From: Sphingomonas sp. BK235
GTDB taxonomy: Bacteria; Pseudomonadota; Alphaproteobacteria; Sphingomonadales; Sphingomonadaceae
Length of the DNA: 64,000 nt
Reading direction: 5' to 3'
Assembly: GCF_004345855.1 (NCBI RefSeq)
Contig: NZ_SLXN01000003.1
Coordinates: 579,662-643,661, forward strand
In this document: piece after piece, positions 43,119-52,305 of the stretch
Numbering within the stretch: the first letter of the stretch is position 1
How the letters are laid out: each line of letters begins with the position of its first letter
The notes under the pieces: model-generated
The model's database searches: none
Seen by the model: the letters and a program-made list of their open reading frames with translations, nothing else
Told to the model about the DNA's origin: nothing
Position numbers and translations under genes: made by a program

Positions 43119-43466
43119 ATGACGATGCGCGTGCTCCTGGTCGAAGACGAACCCCTGATCGCGATGATGCTCGAGGATTTCCTCGACGCGCTCGAGAAAG
43201 GGCATGCCGGCACGGCCGACAGCGTCGAGGCCGCGCTGCCGCTCGTGGAGGCGGGCGGCATCGACGCCGCGATCCTCGACGTCAACCTGCGCGGCGGTGA
43301 GAAGAGCTTCGCCATCGCCGACGCGTTGGCGGCGCGGGCCATTCCGTTCGTCTTCGCGACCGGCGGGGGTGGGGACGAGATCGCACCCGAGCATCGCGAG
43401 CGGCCGCGGCTGGCCAAGCCCTTCACGATGGACAATGTCGAGAAGGCGCTCGCCGAGCTCGGGTGA
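43119..43466 (+). CDS. Single-domain response regulator receiver protein
   Basis: A 115-residue stand-alone receiver. The acidic pair is in VLLVEDEPLIA, the phospho-acceptor is Asp54 (AAILDVNLRGG), the switch Thr is in FVFATGGGG and the conserved Lys is in RLAKPFTMDNV. No output domain exists, so it must act by protein contact or as a phosphate sink. Its place 51 bp after cckA makes partnership with CckA plausible, but it is not ChpT and not clearly CpdR. Similar short receivers are frequent in sphingomonads. Confidence 0.9.
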   Translation: MTMRVLLVEDEPLIAMMLEDFLDALEKGHAGTADSVEAALPLVEAGGIDAAILDVNLRGGEKSFAIADALAARAIPFVFATGGGGDEIAPEHRERPRLAKPFTMDNVEKALAELG

Positions 43467-43612
43467 CCGATGATCGGGGGTGGGGGCCGTTGCCTCTGCC
43501 GCCGTCGGCGCGGCGGTCGTGGCGGGTCCGCACGTAAAAGCAATGGCGGCGGCCGCCGTTGCGACAACATACTTGCGTCAACGCCCCCTTCCGCGACATA
43601 GGCGTGCGCGAC

Positions 43613-45334
43613 ATGACCCAGACCTTCGACAAGTCCCGCCTGCCGAGCCGCCATGTGTCGGTCGGCCCCGAGCGCGCGCCGCACCGCAGCTATTATTATG
43701 CCATGGGCCTCAGCGAGGAGGAGATCGCGCGCCCGTTCGTCGCGCTCGCCTCGGCCGGCAACGACAGCGCGCCGTGCAACACCACGCTGGACGCGCAGGC
43801 CGATGCGGCGCGTCGCGGGGTCGAGCAGGGCGGGGGCATGCCGCGTCGCTTCAACACGATCACCGTCACCGACGGGATCGCGATGGGCCATCAGGGGATG
43901 AAGGCCTCGCTCGTCAGCCGCGAGGTGATCGCGGACTCGGTCGAGCTCAGCGTGCGCGGGCATTGCTACGACGCGCTGGTGGGCTTCGCCGGTTGTGACA
44001 AGTCGCTGCCGGGCATGATGATGGCGATGCTCCGCCTCAACATCCCGTCGATCTTCGTCTACGGCGGGTCGATCCTCCCGGGCCGGTTCCACGATCGTGA
44101 CGTCACCGTCGTCGACGTGTTCGAGGTGGTCGGTAAATATGCCGCGGGTGCCTGCCCCCTGTCCGAGGTGCACGAGCTCGAGAAGGTGGCCTGCCCGGGG
44201 CATGGCGCCTGCGGTGGTCAGTTCACCGCCAACACCATGGCGTGCGTCGGGGAGGCCATCGGCTTGTCCCTGCCGAACAGCAACATGGTCCCGGCACCTT
44301 ATACCACCCGCGAGCAGATCGCGGTGGCCGCGGGCGCGCAGGTGATGGAGCTGGTGGCGCGCAACCTGCGTCCGCGCGACATCTGCACCCGCGCCGCCTT
44401 CATCAACGCCGCGCGCGTGGTCGCCGCGACGGGCGGGTCGACCAACGCCGCGCTCCACCTGCCCGCCATGGCCAATGAGGCGGGGATCGACTTCGACCTG
44501 TTCGACGTCGCCGAGGCCTTCAAGACCACGCCCTATATCGCGGACCTCAAGCCCGGCGGTCGCTATGTCGCGAAGGACATGTACGAGGCCGGCGGCGTCT
44601 ACATGCTGATGAAGACGATGCTCGCTGGCGGGCTGCTCGACGGCGAGTGCCTGACGGTGACGGGTCGGACGCTGGGCGAGAACATCGACCAGGTGACGTG
44701 GAACCCCGACCAGAAGGTGATCTACGACGTCTCCACCCCGATCACCCCGACCGGGGGCGTCGTCGGGCTGCGCGGCTCGCTCGCGCCCGATGGCGCGATC
44801 GTGAAGGTCGCTGGCATGCACCGGCTCCAGTTCGAGGGGCCGGCGCGCTGCTTCGACTGTGAGGAGGACGCGTTCGCGGCGGTCGAGGCGCGCCGGATCG
44901 CGGAGGGTGAGGTGATCGTGATCCGCTACGAGGGGCCGAAGGGCGGGCCGGGGATGCGCGAGATGCTGTCCACCACCGCCGCGCTCTACGGGCTGGGGAT
45001 GGGCGAGAAGGTCGCGTTGATCACCGACGGGCGTTTCTCGGGCGGCACGCGCGGCTTCTGCATCGGTCATGTCGGCCCCGAGGCGGCCGAGGGCGGCCCG
45101 ATCGCGCTGGTCGAGGACGGCGACGTCATCCGTATTGACGCCGAGGCGGGAACGATCGACCTGCTGGTCGAGCAGGACGTCCTCACCGAGCGCCTCGCGC
45201 GCTGGCGGGGGCGCGAGAATGGCTATGGCGCAGGCGCCTTGTGGCGCTACGCGCAGAATGTCGGGCCGGCCTATCAGGGCGCGGTGACTCATCCCGGTGC
45301 CAAGGCCGAGCGGCACGTCTTCGCCGACATCTGA
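43613..45334 (+). CDS. ilvD: Dihydroxy-acid dehydratase
   Basis: Third common step of branched-chain amino acid synthesis, dehydrating 2,3-dihydroxy-acids to 2-oxo acids. The 573-residue protein carries the Fe-S ligands Cys in [10 protein letters not shown], Cys in [11 protein letters not shown] and Cys in [16 protein letters not shown]. This three-Cys pattern is typical of the IlvD/Edd superfamily. [14 protein letters not shown] and [22 protein letters not shown] complete the signature. The start at 43613 (MTQTFDK) fits homologues; the frame extends 18 codons further to a TTG. A second member of this superfamily, truncated by the window edge, begins at 63918 and belongs to sugar-acid catabolism. 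Confidence 0.95.
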   Translation: MTQTFDKSRLPSRHVSVGPERAPHRSYYYAMGLSEEEIARPFVALASAGNDSAPCNTTLDAQADAARRGVEQGGGMPRRFNTITVTDGIAMGHQGMKASLVSREVIADSVELSVRGHCYDALVGFAGCDKSLPGMMMAMLRLNIPSIFVYGGSILPGRFHDRDVTVVDVFEVVGKYAAGACPLSEVHELEKVACPGHGACGGQFTANTMACVGEAIGLSLPNSNMVPAPYTTREQIAVAAGAQVMELVARNLRPRDICTRAAFINAARVVAATGGSTNAALHLPAMANEAGIDFDLFDVAEAFKTTPYIADLKPGGRYVAKDMYEAGGVYMLMKTMLAGGLLDGECLTVTGRTLGENIDQVTWNPDQKVIYDVSTPITPTGGVVGLRGSLAPDGAIVKVAGMHRLQFEGPARCFDCEEDAFAAVEARRIAEGEVIVIRYEGPKGGPGMREMLSTTAALYGLGMGEKVALITDGRFSGGTRGFCIGHVGPEAAEGGPIALVEDGDVIRIDAEAGTIDLLVEQDVLTERLARWRGRENGYGAGALWRYAQNVGPAYQGAVTHPGAKAERHVFADI

Positions 45335-45368
45335 GCGGCACGAGCGCGACGAACGGGGCGTCGGACCT

Positions 45369-45397
45369 GTCCTGAGCGGCGCCGCGCCGCTCAGGAC
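45369..45397. terminator. Bidirectional terminator-like hairpin between ilvD and the DUF885 gene
   Basis: GTCCTGAGCGGCG and its exact complement form a 13-bp perfect stem around a 3-base loop (CCG), centred in the 81-bp gap between convergent genes. No T run follows on either strand, so it may aid Rho-dependent termination or RNA stability rather than act alone. Confidence 0.55.
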
Positions 45398-45415
45398 GAT
45401 CGCATCGCGGCGCGC

Positions 45416-47242
45416 TCAGCCGCGCGGGGCGGTCGCTCCCCAGCGTTCGCGCACCGTTGTTTCCAGCACGGTGAGCGGCATCGCACCGAGCCGCAGCACC
45501 TCGTGGAACTGCTTGAGGTCGAAGCCCGGGTGCGCCTTCGCCTCGTCGCGCAGGCGCGCCCAGACGGTGTGCCCGATCTTGTAGCTGCACGCCTGACCCG
45601 GCCAGACGGTATAGCGGTCGATCTCGCTTTGGCTGCGCCCGCGCGCGATCCCGGTGGTCGCGATCAGGTAATCGGTCGCCTTCTCGCGGCTCCAGCGTTT
45701 GGCGTGCATCCCGCTGTCGACCACCAGCCGCGTCGCGCGGAACAGCAGCGACTGGAGATAGCCGACCTGGCCGAGCGGATCGCCTTCGTACATCCCCATC
45801 TCGTCGGCGAGCTGTTCGGCGTAGAGCGCCCACCCTTCCGAATAGCCCGAGAAGAAGCCGCGTCGGCGGATCAGCGGGATGTCCTCGCTCTCCAGCGCCA
45901 GCGTCACCTGCAGGTGATGACCCGGCACCGCCTCATGGTGGGTCAGCGTCGCCAGACCAAACTTGGGTCGGTCGAACGTGTCGCGCAGGTTGATGTAATA
46001 GATCGCCGGGCGCGAGCCATCGAGCGAGGCGTTCTGGTAATAGCCCCCCGGCGCCCCCGCCTGGATCGAGGCCGGGACGCGGCGCACCTCGACGGGTGCC
46101 TTGGGCAGCGAGGTGAACGCCTCGGGCAGGCGCCGCTGCATCGCCGCGATCTGGCGCGTGAGCTGCGCGAGCAGCGCCTCGCGCCCGGCGTCGTCGCTCG
46201 GATACAGCTGGTCTGGACGCCGGTTGAGCGCGACCAGCCGCTCGCCGACCGTGCCGCGGCTCATCCCCTGTGCGGCGAGGATCGTGTCGATCCGCGCGCC
46301 GATCTCCGCCACCTGCGCGAGCCCGAGCCGGTGGATCTCGTCGCCGGACAGCGGCACCGTCGTCGCCGCCTCCGCCGCGGCGGCGTAATAGGCCTCGCCG
46401 TCGGGTAGTCGCCAGCAGCCCGCGTCATGGACCGCGCGGGCGCGAAGCTCGGTGACGAGCGCGCGCTGGCGATCGAGCGCGGGGAACACCTCGCGCTCGA
46501 CCAACGCCTGCGCCTGCGCGGCGCGCGCGGCGGGCAGCCCGGCCGCGGCCAGCTTGGCGGCGAAGGACCGCACCGCGGCGGTCTCGGCGGCGGGCTGGTC
46601 GCGGAAGGCGGCGAGCTGGCGCAACGTCGTGTCGAGGATATAGTCGGGCGCGAACACCCCGCGCGCCACGTCGGCACGCTGGCGCGCGCTGTCGTCCTCG
46701 ATCGCGCCGGCGAGCGCGTCGAGCCGCGCCAGATAGGCATCCGCCTCGGCCGCGTCGCGCACGCGATGCTGCGATTCGAGGAAGTCGGGCACGTCGCGAT
46801 AGGCGCCGGTGAGCTGGCTCAGCACATAAGGCGCGAACCGGCCCATCGTCGCGCCATAGGGAAAGCGCTCGCTGCCGGCGATCGCCTGCGTGAGTTGGTA
46901 GGTGACGACGTCGAGGTCGAGCCGCGCCGCGGGCGAGAGCGACGCTCGCTCGACGTCGCGCAGCGCCGCCAGTTCGCGCCTGGCGCGCGCCAGGGCGCGC
47001 GTCTGCGCGGCCGAGGAACCGTCGTCGAGGCGGCGCTTGAGCCCCACGCGCGCGCCGCTGTCGAGCCCGAGCCGCGTGGCCTGTTCGGGACTTTCCTCCA
47101 GCCGGGCATAGAAGAAGCGGTCCAGCATCGCGCGGAGCGCCGCGTCGCCGTTCGCCGGGGTCGCCGGCGTCGCCGCCAGCGCCGGCCATGCCGGTGCGGT
47201 CGCGGCGGCGGTCGCGCCGGCGATGAAATTGCGCCTGTTCAT
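45416..47242 (-). CDS. DUF885-family exported protein (putative metallopeptidase)
   Basis: A 608-residue protein with a Tat-like signal (NRRNFIAGATAAATAPAW, twin Arg) ending near residue 24. The DUF885 core contains LTHHEAVPGHHLQVTLALE, which resembles a gluzincin zinc motif with a HExxxGHH pattern. EGWALYAEQLADEMGMYEGDPLGQVGYLQSLLFRATRLVVDSGMHAKRWSREKA is another hallmark of the family. Proteins of this family are thought to be peptidases but few are characterised. A folded-export (Tat) route would fit a metal enzyme. It converges on ilvD and is divergent from the GGDEF-EAL gene. Confidence 0.88.
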   Translation of the reverse strand: MNRRNFIAGATAAATAPAWPALAATPATPANGDAALRAMLDRFFYARLEESPEQATRLGLDSGARVGLKRRLDDGSSAAQTRALARARRELAALRDVERASLSPAARLDLDVVTYQLTQAIAGSERFPYGATMGRFAPYVLSQLTGAYRDVPDFLESQHRVRDAAEADAYLARLDALAGAIEDDSARQRADVARGVFAPDYILDTTLRQLAAFRDQPAAETAAVRSFAAKLAAAGLPAARAAQAQALVEREVFPALDRQRALVTELRARAVHDAGCWRLPDGEAYYAAAAEAATTVPLSGDEIHRLGLAQVAEIGARIDTILAAQGMSRGTVGERLVALNRRPDQLYPSDDAGREALLAQLTRQIAAMQRRLPEAFTSLPKAPVEVRRVPASIQAGAPGGYYQNASLDGSRPAIYYINLRDTFDRPKFGLATLTHHEAVPGHHLQVTLALESEDIPLIRRRGFFSGYSEGWALYAEQLADEMGMYEGDPLGQVGYLQSLLFRATRLVVDSGMHAKRWSREKATDYLIATTGIARGRSQSEIDRYTVWPGQACSYKIGHTVWARLRDEAKAHPGFDLKQFHEVLRLGAMPLTVLETTVRERWGATAPRG

Positions 47243-47335
47243 CGATGATCTCCCTTGAACCCCGGTCTGTGCCGGGCACGACCGGGGTAGGCAAGCGCGG
47301 CGTCGCCGCTCATGATTGAGTAAGCCTTCACGCTT

Positions 47336-49420
47336 ATGACGCTCGTCCTCGGAGGAGCCGTGCTGCCGACGTCAATCTCGACCCGTGTGATCGCCGCGTT
47401 CGGAACGGTCGTGGCCGTGGTGCTGCTGCTGCTCGCCGCGGGCTGGATCGTCGCGGGTGACGTGCGGCACGCCAATCAGTCGGTCCGTCGGCTGAGCGAG
47501 CGGCTGCGTGTCGAGGACGCGCAGGATCGCGCGCAGCAGCAGCTCCGGCTCGCGATCGGCGAGGTGACCCGCGCCGCCGAGGTGCCGCGTGCGATCACGC
47601 CGGTGCAGTGGCGGCGGGTGGAGCGCGCGCTCGCCACGTTCCGCGCCACGCAGGGGTCGCTCGGTCCGGCGGGGTCGGCGCGGGATCGCGCCACCGCCGA
47701 TTTCGCGCACCTGGCCGCGCTGCTGATCGGCGACGCGCGCGCGGAGCCGCGGCAGATCGCGCGACACATGCCCGAGTTTCTCGCCGCGCTGCGCGTGCTG
47801 GAGCGTGAGCGTGCGGCGGCGCGGATGGTGCTGGTCAATCGCATCGACGCCGCGGTCGCGCGCAGCTCGCGCGAGCTGTACGCCAGCATCTCGCGGATCG
47901 TGTTTGGCGTGCTGGCGGTGCTGCTGCTGCTGCTCGCCTCGGTGCTGTGGCTGCGGCGACGCGTGCTGCGGCCGATCGTCGCGATCGCGGACCAGCTGCG
48001 CCAGTTCAACACCGGCGCCGAGACCGAGGTGAAGGTCGCCGGGCGCGACCGGGCCGACGAGATCGGTGACCTCGCGCGCGGCCTCAACGAATATCGCGAC
48101 GCGGTCGAGCAGCGCCGCCGCGCCGAGAAGCGCATCGAGTTCCTCGCGCATCACGACATGCTCACCGGCCTGCCCAACCGCCTGCTGTTCGAGGAGCGGC
48201 TCGCGCACGATCTGGCGCGCGCGACCCGGACGGGCGAGCGCGTCGCGGTGTTCGCGATCGATCTGGACGACTTCAAGTCGGTCAACGATCGCTTCGGCCA
48301 TGCCGGTGGCGATCGCGCGCTCAACCGCGCGGCGCAGCTGCTCACCGCCTGCGTTCGCGCCGACGACATGGTCGCGCGGCTGGGCGGGGACGAGTTCGCG
48401 ATCATCCAGGTCGCCGCCGATCAGCCGCGCGCCGCCGAGGCGCTGCTGATGCGGATCTTCCGCGCCTGCGACGCCACCGCGGGCGACGAGGTGCCGGTGC
48501 AGATGAGCGTCGGCGTCGCGCTCTCCGGCGCCGAGCAGGCGCGCGAGGAGCTCTACAATCTCGCCGACATGGCGATGTACCGCGCCAAGTCGGAGGGGCG
48601 GCACACCGCGCGCTTCTTCGACGACGCGCTCAAGGAGGAGACGCGGCTGCGCTGGCGCTTGTCGCGCGACCTCGAAGGCGCGGTCGAGCGCGGCGAGCTG
48701 TCGCTGGTCTATCAACCGATGGCCGAGGCGCAGACGTTGCGCGTGATCGGCTATGAGGCGCTGCTGCGCTGGCACCATCCCGAACTCGGCGACGTGCCGC
48801 CGGACCAGTTCATCCCGCTCGCCGAATCGAGCGGGCGGATCGACTCGCTCGGGCTGTGGGTCGCGGAGCAGGCGATGATCGCGGCGCGCGGCTGGCCGGA
48901 TCACGCGCTGCTCGCGCTCAATCTCTCGCCGGTGCAGTTCCGCAAGCTCGGGCTCGCCGACGATCTGCTCGCGCTCGCCGAACGCCACGGCATCGCGCCC
49001 GATCGGCTCGAGTTCGAGGTGACCGAGAGCGCGACCCTGCTCGGTCATCGCCGCGAGGCGGTGCTGGAGGTGTTGCGCGCGTTGCAGGAGCGCGGCGCGC
49101 GGATCGTGATGGACGATTTCGGGACGGGCTATTCCTCGCTCGGCAACCTGCGCGATTTCCGCTTCGACAAGCTGAAGGTGGATCGCAGCTTCGTCTCGGC
49201 GATGCTGACCCATCCGCCGTCCGCCTCGATCGTGCGCAGCATTGCCGCGCTGGGCGAGAGCCTCGGCGTCCCGGTCGCGGCCGAGGGGGTCGAGACCGAG
49301 GAACAGCTCGCGCTGCTGCGGCGCTGGGCGTTCCCGCAGGTGCAAGGATATCTGCTCGGCCGGCCGGAGAAGATAGAAAGCGTCTTGCGGTCTGCCGCTT
49401 ATGCGGGAATGATCGCCTAG
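47336..49420 (+). CDS. Membrane-bound GGDEF-EAL cyclic-di-GMP signalling protein
   Basis: A 694-residue inner-membrane protein. Helices at about 17-40 and 185-205 frame a periplasmic sensor region. A HAMP segment (LRPIVAIADQLRQFN) follows. The GGDEF domain has the intact active site RLGGDEFAIIQV (about residue 355). The EAL domain has YEALLRWHHPELG, EVTESATL and VMDDFGTGYSSLGNLRDFRFDKLKVDRSF, so its catalytic residues also look intact. The enzyme could therefore both make and degrade c-di-GMP, with one activity likely dominant or regulated. It is not in an obvious operon. Confidence 0.95.
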   Translation: MTLVLGGAVLPTSISTRVIAAFGTVVAVVLLLLAAGWIVAGDVRHANQSVRRLSERLRVEDAQDRAQQQLRLAIGEVTRAAEVPRAITPVQWRRVERALATFRATQGSLGPAGSARDRATADFAHLAALLIGDARAEPRQIARHMPEFLAALRVLERERAAARMVLVNRIDAAVARSSRELYASISRIVFGVLAVLLLLLASVLWLRRRVLRPIVAIADQLRQFNTGAETEVKVAGRDRADEIGDLARGLNEYRDAVEQRRRAEKRIEFLAHHDMLTGLPNRLLFEERLAHDLARATRTGERVAVFAIDLDDFKSVNDRFGHAGGDRALNRAAQLLTACVRADDMVARLGGDEFAIIQVAADQPRAAEALLMRIFRACDATAGDEVPVQMSVGVALSGAEQAREELYNLADMAMYRAKSEGRHTARFFDDALKEETRLRWRLSRDLEGAVERGELSLVYQPMAEAQTLRVIGYEALLRWHHPELGDVPPDQFIPLAESSGRIDSLGLWVAEQAMIAARGWPDHALLALNLSPVQFRKLGLADDLLALAERHGIAPDRLEFEVTESATLLGHRREAVLEVLRALQERGARIVMDDFGTGYSSLGNLRDFRFDKLKVDRSFVSAMLTHPPSASIVRSIAALGESLGVPVAAEGVETEEQLALLRRWAFPQVQGYLLGRPEKIESVLRSAAYAGMIA

Positions 49421-49467
49421 CGACACGGCCTGGGCGCCGCGCGTCGCGGCGCGCGACGGGCATTGTC

Positions 49468-49505
49468 TTGACACATCCCCCGCAACCGTGTTGGTAGCGC
49501 TATCA
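49468..49505 (+). promoter_or_regulatory. Candidate promoter and LacI-type operator of the xylX operon
   Basis: A TTGACA -35 hexamer at 49468-49473 is followed after 18 bp by TGGTAGCGCTATCA (49492-49505), a palindrome with one mismatched pair centred on AGCGCT. The operator would cover the -10 region and ends 25 bp before the xylX ATG. Near-identical palindromes occur at 57313 and 62277. The core matches, as I recall it, the XylR box of Caulobacter. The nearby LacI-family gene at 54008 is the obvious candidate binder. Confidence 0.7.
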
Positions 49506-49530
49506 ATAGCCGGCTTGATGGGGAGGGGTG

Positions 49531-50664
49531 ATGGCGCTCGAACAGGACGCGACCGCGTCGGGTCTGCCGCACGACTGGGCGCGGGGCCGCTTCATCGGCC
49601 GCGCCGACACGGCGGAGGGGCCGATCCCGCTCCTGGTGATCGCGGGCGAGGCGTTCGACATGTCGGCGGTGGCGCCCACGGTCGCGATGCTGGTCGAGGC
49701 GGGCGATCTCTCCGGCGCGGGCGGCCGCTCGCTCGGGGCGCTCGACGCCGCCGGGCTCGCGCTGCTCAGCCCGGTCGATCTGCAATGCGTCAAGGCGTGC
49801 GGCGTCACCTTCGCGGTGTCCGCGATCGAGCGCGTCATCGAGGAGCGCGCGCGCGGCGACTGGTCCGCCGCGGCCGAGATCCGCGGGCGGCTGGAATCGC
49901 GCGTCGGCGGCTCGATCCGCTCGGTTGTGCCGGGCACGCCGGAGGCGGCGGCGCTCAAGGCGGCGCTGATCGAGGACGGCCTGTGGTCGCAATATCTCGA
50001 GGTGGCGATCGGCCCCGACGCCGAGGTGTTCACCAAGGCGCCGGTGCTCGCGACGGTCGGCCCCGACGCCGAGATCGGCATCCGCTCCGATTCGAGCTGG
50101 AACAACCCCGAGCCCGAGGTCGCGCTGCTGGTCGACAGCCGCGGCACTGCGATCGGCGCGACGCTCGGCAACGACGTCAACCTGCGCGACTTCGAGGGGC
50201 GCTCGGCGCTGCTGCTCGGCAAGGCCAAGGACAATAACGCCTCCTGCTCGCTCGGCCCGCTGGTGCGGCTGTTCGACGACAGTTTCACGATCGACGACGT
50301 GCGCGGCGCCGAGGTGCGGCTGCGGATCGAGGGCGAGGACGGCTATGTGCTCGACGGCAAGAGCAACATGGCCGAGATCAGCCGCGACCCGCTCGACCTG
50401 GTGCGCCAGACGCTGTCCGAGCATCAATATCCCGACGGCTTCGTGCTGTTCCTCGGCACATTGTTCGCCCCGGTGCAGGATCGCGACGAGCCCGGCCGCG
50501 GCTTCACCCACAAGGTCGGTGATCGCGTCACGATCGAGAGCGAGCGGCTCGGCCGGCTGACCAACCGGGTGGTCACCTCGAAGGAGGCGGCGCCCTGGGA
50601 AGTCGGCATCGGCGCGCTGATCCGCAACCTCGCCGCGCGCGGCCTGCTGGGCACCGCCGCGTGA
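49531..50664 (+). CDS. xylX: 2-keto-3-deoxy-D-xylonate dehydratase (XylX), FAH family
   Basis: Fourth Weimberg-pathway step: 2-keto-3-deoxy-xylonate to 2-oxoglutarate semialdehyde. The 377-residue protein is a fumarylacetoacetate-hydrolase-type fold. Key segments include SSWNNPEPEVALLVDSRG (metal-ligand Glu residues), GATLGNDVNLRDFEGRSALLLGKAKDNNASCSLGP and LGTLFAPVQDRDEPGRGFTHKVGDRVTI. The combination with xylB and xylC makes this call firm; the sequence alone could also be a 2-keto-3-deoxy-L-arabonate dehydratase. ATG 49531 follows GGGAGGGG, with GTG one codon earlier. Its stop overlaps the xylB GTG start by 4 bases. Confidence 0.9.
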   Translation: MALEQDATASGLPHDWARGRFIGRADTAEGPIPLLVIAGEAFDMSAVAPTVAMLVEAGDLSGAGGRSLGALDAAGLALLSPVDLQCVKACGVTFAVSAIERVIEERARGDWSAAAEIRGRLESRVGGSIRSVVPGTPEAAALKAALIEDGLWSQYLEVAIGPDAEVFTKAPVLATVGPDAEIGIRSDSSWNNPEPEVALLVDSRGTAIGATLGNDVNLRDFEGRSALLLGKAKDNNASCSLGPLVRLFDDSFTIDDVRGAEVRLRIEGEDGYVLDGKSNMAEISRDPLDLVRQTLSEHQYPDGFVLFLGTLFAPVQDRDEPGRGFTHKVGDRVTIESERLGRLTNRVVTSKEAAPWEVGIGALIRNLAARGLLGTAA

Positions 50665-51413
50665 GCCAGCCGGCGACCTATCCGTCATTGCGTGACAAGA
50701 AGGTGCTGATCACCGGCGGCGCGACCGGGATCGGCGCGGGGTTGGTCGAGGCGTTCGCGCGCCAGGGCGCGCGCGTCGCCTTCGTCGACGTCAACGCCGA
50801 GGCGGGCGCCGCGCTGGCCGCGCGGCTCGACCCGGCGCCGCTGTTCCGTGGCTGCGACCTCACCGACGTCGCCGCGCTGCCGGGCACGATCGACTCGATC
50901 GCACAGGCGCTCGGCGGCCTCGACGTGCTGATCAACAACGCCGCCAACGACGATCGCCACAGCATCGCCGAGGTGACCCCGGCCTATTGGGACGAGCGGA
51001 TGGCGGTCAACCTGCGCCATCTGTTCTTCGCGGCGCAGGCGGCGGTGCCGCACATGAAGCGCGCGGGTGGGGGCGCGATCGTCAACTTCGGGTCGATCAG
51101 CTGGCATCTCGGCCTGCCCGATCTGGTGCTGTACCAGACCGCCAAGGCCGCGATCGAGGGGATGACGCGCAGCATGGCGCGCGACCTGGGTCGCGATAAC
51201 ATCCGCGTCACCACGATCGTGCCGGGCAACGTCCAGACCCCGCGACAGGAGAAATGGTACACGCCCGAGGGCGAGGCCGAGATCGTCGCGGCGCAATGCC
51301 TGGACGGGCGGATCCAGCCCGCGGATGTCGCGGCGCTGGCGCTGTTTCTCGCCTCGGACGACGCGCGCATGTGTACCGGGCACGATTATTTCGTCGACGC
51401 CGGCTGGCGCTGA
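50661..51413 (+). CDS. xylB: D-xylose 1-dehydrogenase (XylB), short-chain dehydrogenase
   Basis: First Weimberg step, oxidising D-xylose to D-xylono-lactone with NAD+. The 250-residue SDR has the cofactor motif TGGATGIGAG, NNAANDDRH, the catalytic Ser in NFGSISWHLG and the Tyr-Lys pair in YQTAKAA. The tail QEKWYTPEGEAEIVAAQCL and CTGHDYFVDAGWR matches the Caulobacter crescentus XylB sequence as I remember it. The GTG start lies inside the xylX stop (GTGA), so translation is coupled. xylC follows one base after the stop. Confidence 0.93.
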   Translation: MSQPATYPSLRDKKVLITGGATGIGAGLVEAFARQGARVAFVDVNAEAGAALAARLDPAPLFRGCDLTDVAALPGTIDSIAQALGGLDVLINNAANDDRHSIAEVTPAYWDERMAVNLRHLFFAAQAAVPHMKRAGGGAIVNFGSISWHLGLPDLVLYQTAKAAIEGMTRSMARDLGRDNIRVTTIVPGNVQTPRQEKWYTPEGEAEIVAAQCLDGRIQPADVAALALFLASDDARMCTGHDYFVDAGWR

Positions 51414-51414
51414 G

Positions 51415-52275
51415 ATGGAGGTGCGCTCGGTCCTGTCGGTCGGCGCCACGCTCGGCGAGGGGCCGGTCTGGGCGCGCGGGCGGCTGTGGTTCGTCGACAT
51501 CAAGCGACATCATGTCCACCGCTTCGATCCCGCCAGCGGCGCGCATGATCGCTGGACCGCGCCCGACCAGATCGGCTGGGTCTTGCCGAGCACGCGCGGC
51601 GACCTGATCGCGGGGGTCAAGACCGGTCTGCACCGCTTCGATCCGGCCACCGGCGCGTTCACGCCGTTCCACGATCCCGAGCCGCATCGTCCCGGCAACC
51701 GGCTCAACGACGCCGCGCCCGACTCGCGCGGGCGGCTGTGGTTCGGCAGCATGGACGACGACGAGGCCGCGGCGACCGGGCGGCTCTATCGCCATGGCGA
51801 CGGTCATTGCGCGGACAGCGGGCTGGCCCCGGTGGTGATCACCAACGGCCCCGCGATCAGCGCCGACGCGACGACGCTCTACCACACCGACACGTTGGGC
51901 AAGACGATCTGGCGCGTGGCGCTGCACGACGACGGCACGCTCGGCACGCCCGAACGCCACGTCACGATCGAGGACGGCGCGGGCTATCCCGACGGCTCGG
52001 TGCTCGACGCCGAGGGAGGCCTCTGGGTCGGTCTGTTCGGTGGTTGGGGTGTGCGTCGCTACGATGCGATGGGCGCGCTGATGACGACGGTGCGCTTCCC
52101 GGTCGCGAACGTGACCAAGATCGCCTTCGGCGGCGACGGGTTGCGCACCGCTTATGCGACCACCGCGCGCAAGGGGCTCGACGCGGCGGCGCTCGCCGCA
52201 CAGCCGCTCGCGGGTGACCTGTTCGCGTTCGAGCCGGGGGTGGCCGGCGTCGCGGTGACCGACGCCGAGGTATGA
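51415..52275 (+). CDS. xylC: Xylonolactonase (XylC), SMP-30/gluconolactonase family
   Basis: Hydrolyses D-xylono-1,4-lactone to D-xylonate, the second Weimberg step. The 286-residue six-bladed propeller shows the SMP-30 metal ligands: Glu in TLGEGPVW, Asn in ITNGPAISAD and Asp in GYPDGSVLDAEGGLWVGLF. PGNRLNDAAPDSRGRLWFGSMDDDE is the conserved inner-face segment. The ATG is one base after the xylB stop (TGAG ATG). The frame also runs open through the end of xylB, but that part is a shadow. The sugar transporter gene starts 30 bp downstream. Confidence 0.92.
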   Translation: MEVRSVLSVGATLGEGPVWARGRLWFVDIKRHHVHRFDPASGAHDRWTAPDQIGWVLPSTRGDLIAGVKTGLHRFDPATGAFTPFHDPEPHRPGNRLNDAAPDSRGRLWFGSMDDDEAAATGRLYRHGDGHCADSGLAPVVITNGPAISADATTLYHTDTLGKTIWRVALHDDGTLGTPERHVTIEDGAGYPDGSVLDAEGGLWVGLFGGWGVRRYDAMGALMTTVRFPVANVTKIAFGGDGLRTAYATTARKGLDAAALAAQPLAGDLFAFEPGVAGVAVTDAEV

Positions 52276-52305
52276 AGCAACGATAGAGAGTGGGAGCGGG
52301 TGAGG

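Noticed and set aside
43106..45316. 736-codon open frame antisense to the receiver and ilvD genes
   Set aside because: Antisense to complete IlvD motifs; no recognisable protein features.
43613..45334. ilvD as the missing xylonate dehydratase
   Set aside because: Its length and N-terminus fit branched-chain dihydroxy-acid dehydratase, and it lies outside the xylan locus. The XylD-like opening at 63918 is a better candidate.
47372..49474. 700-codon open frame antisense to the GGDEF-EAL gene
   Set aside because: Shadow frame; the sense strand has both catalytic domains intact.
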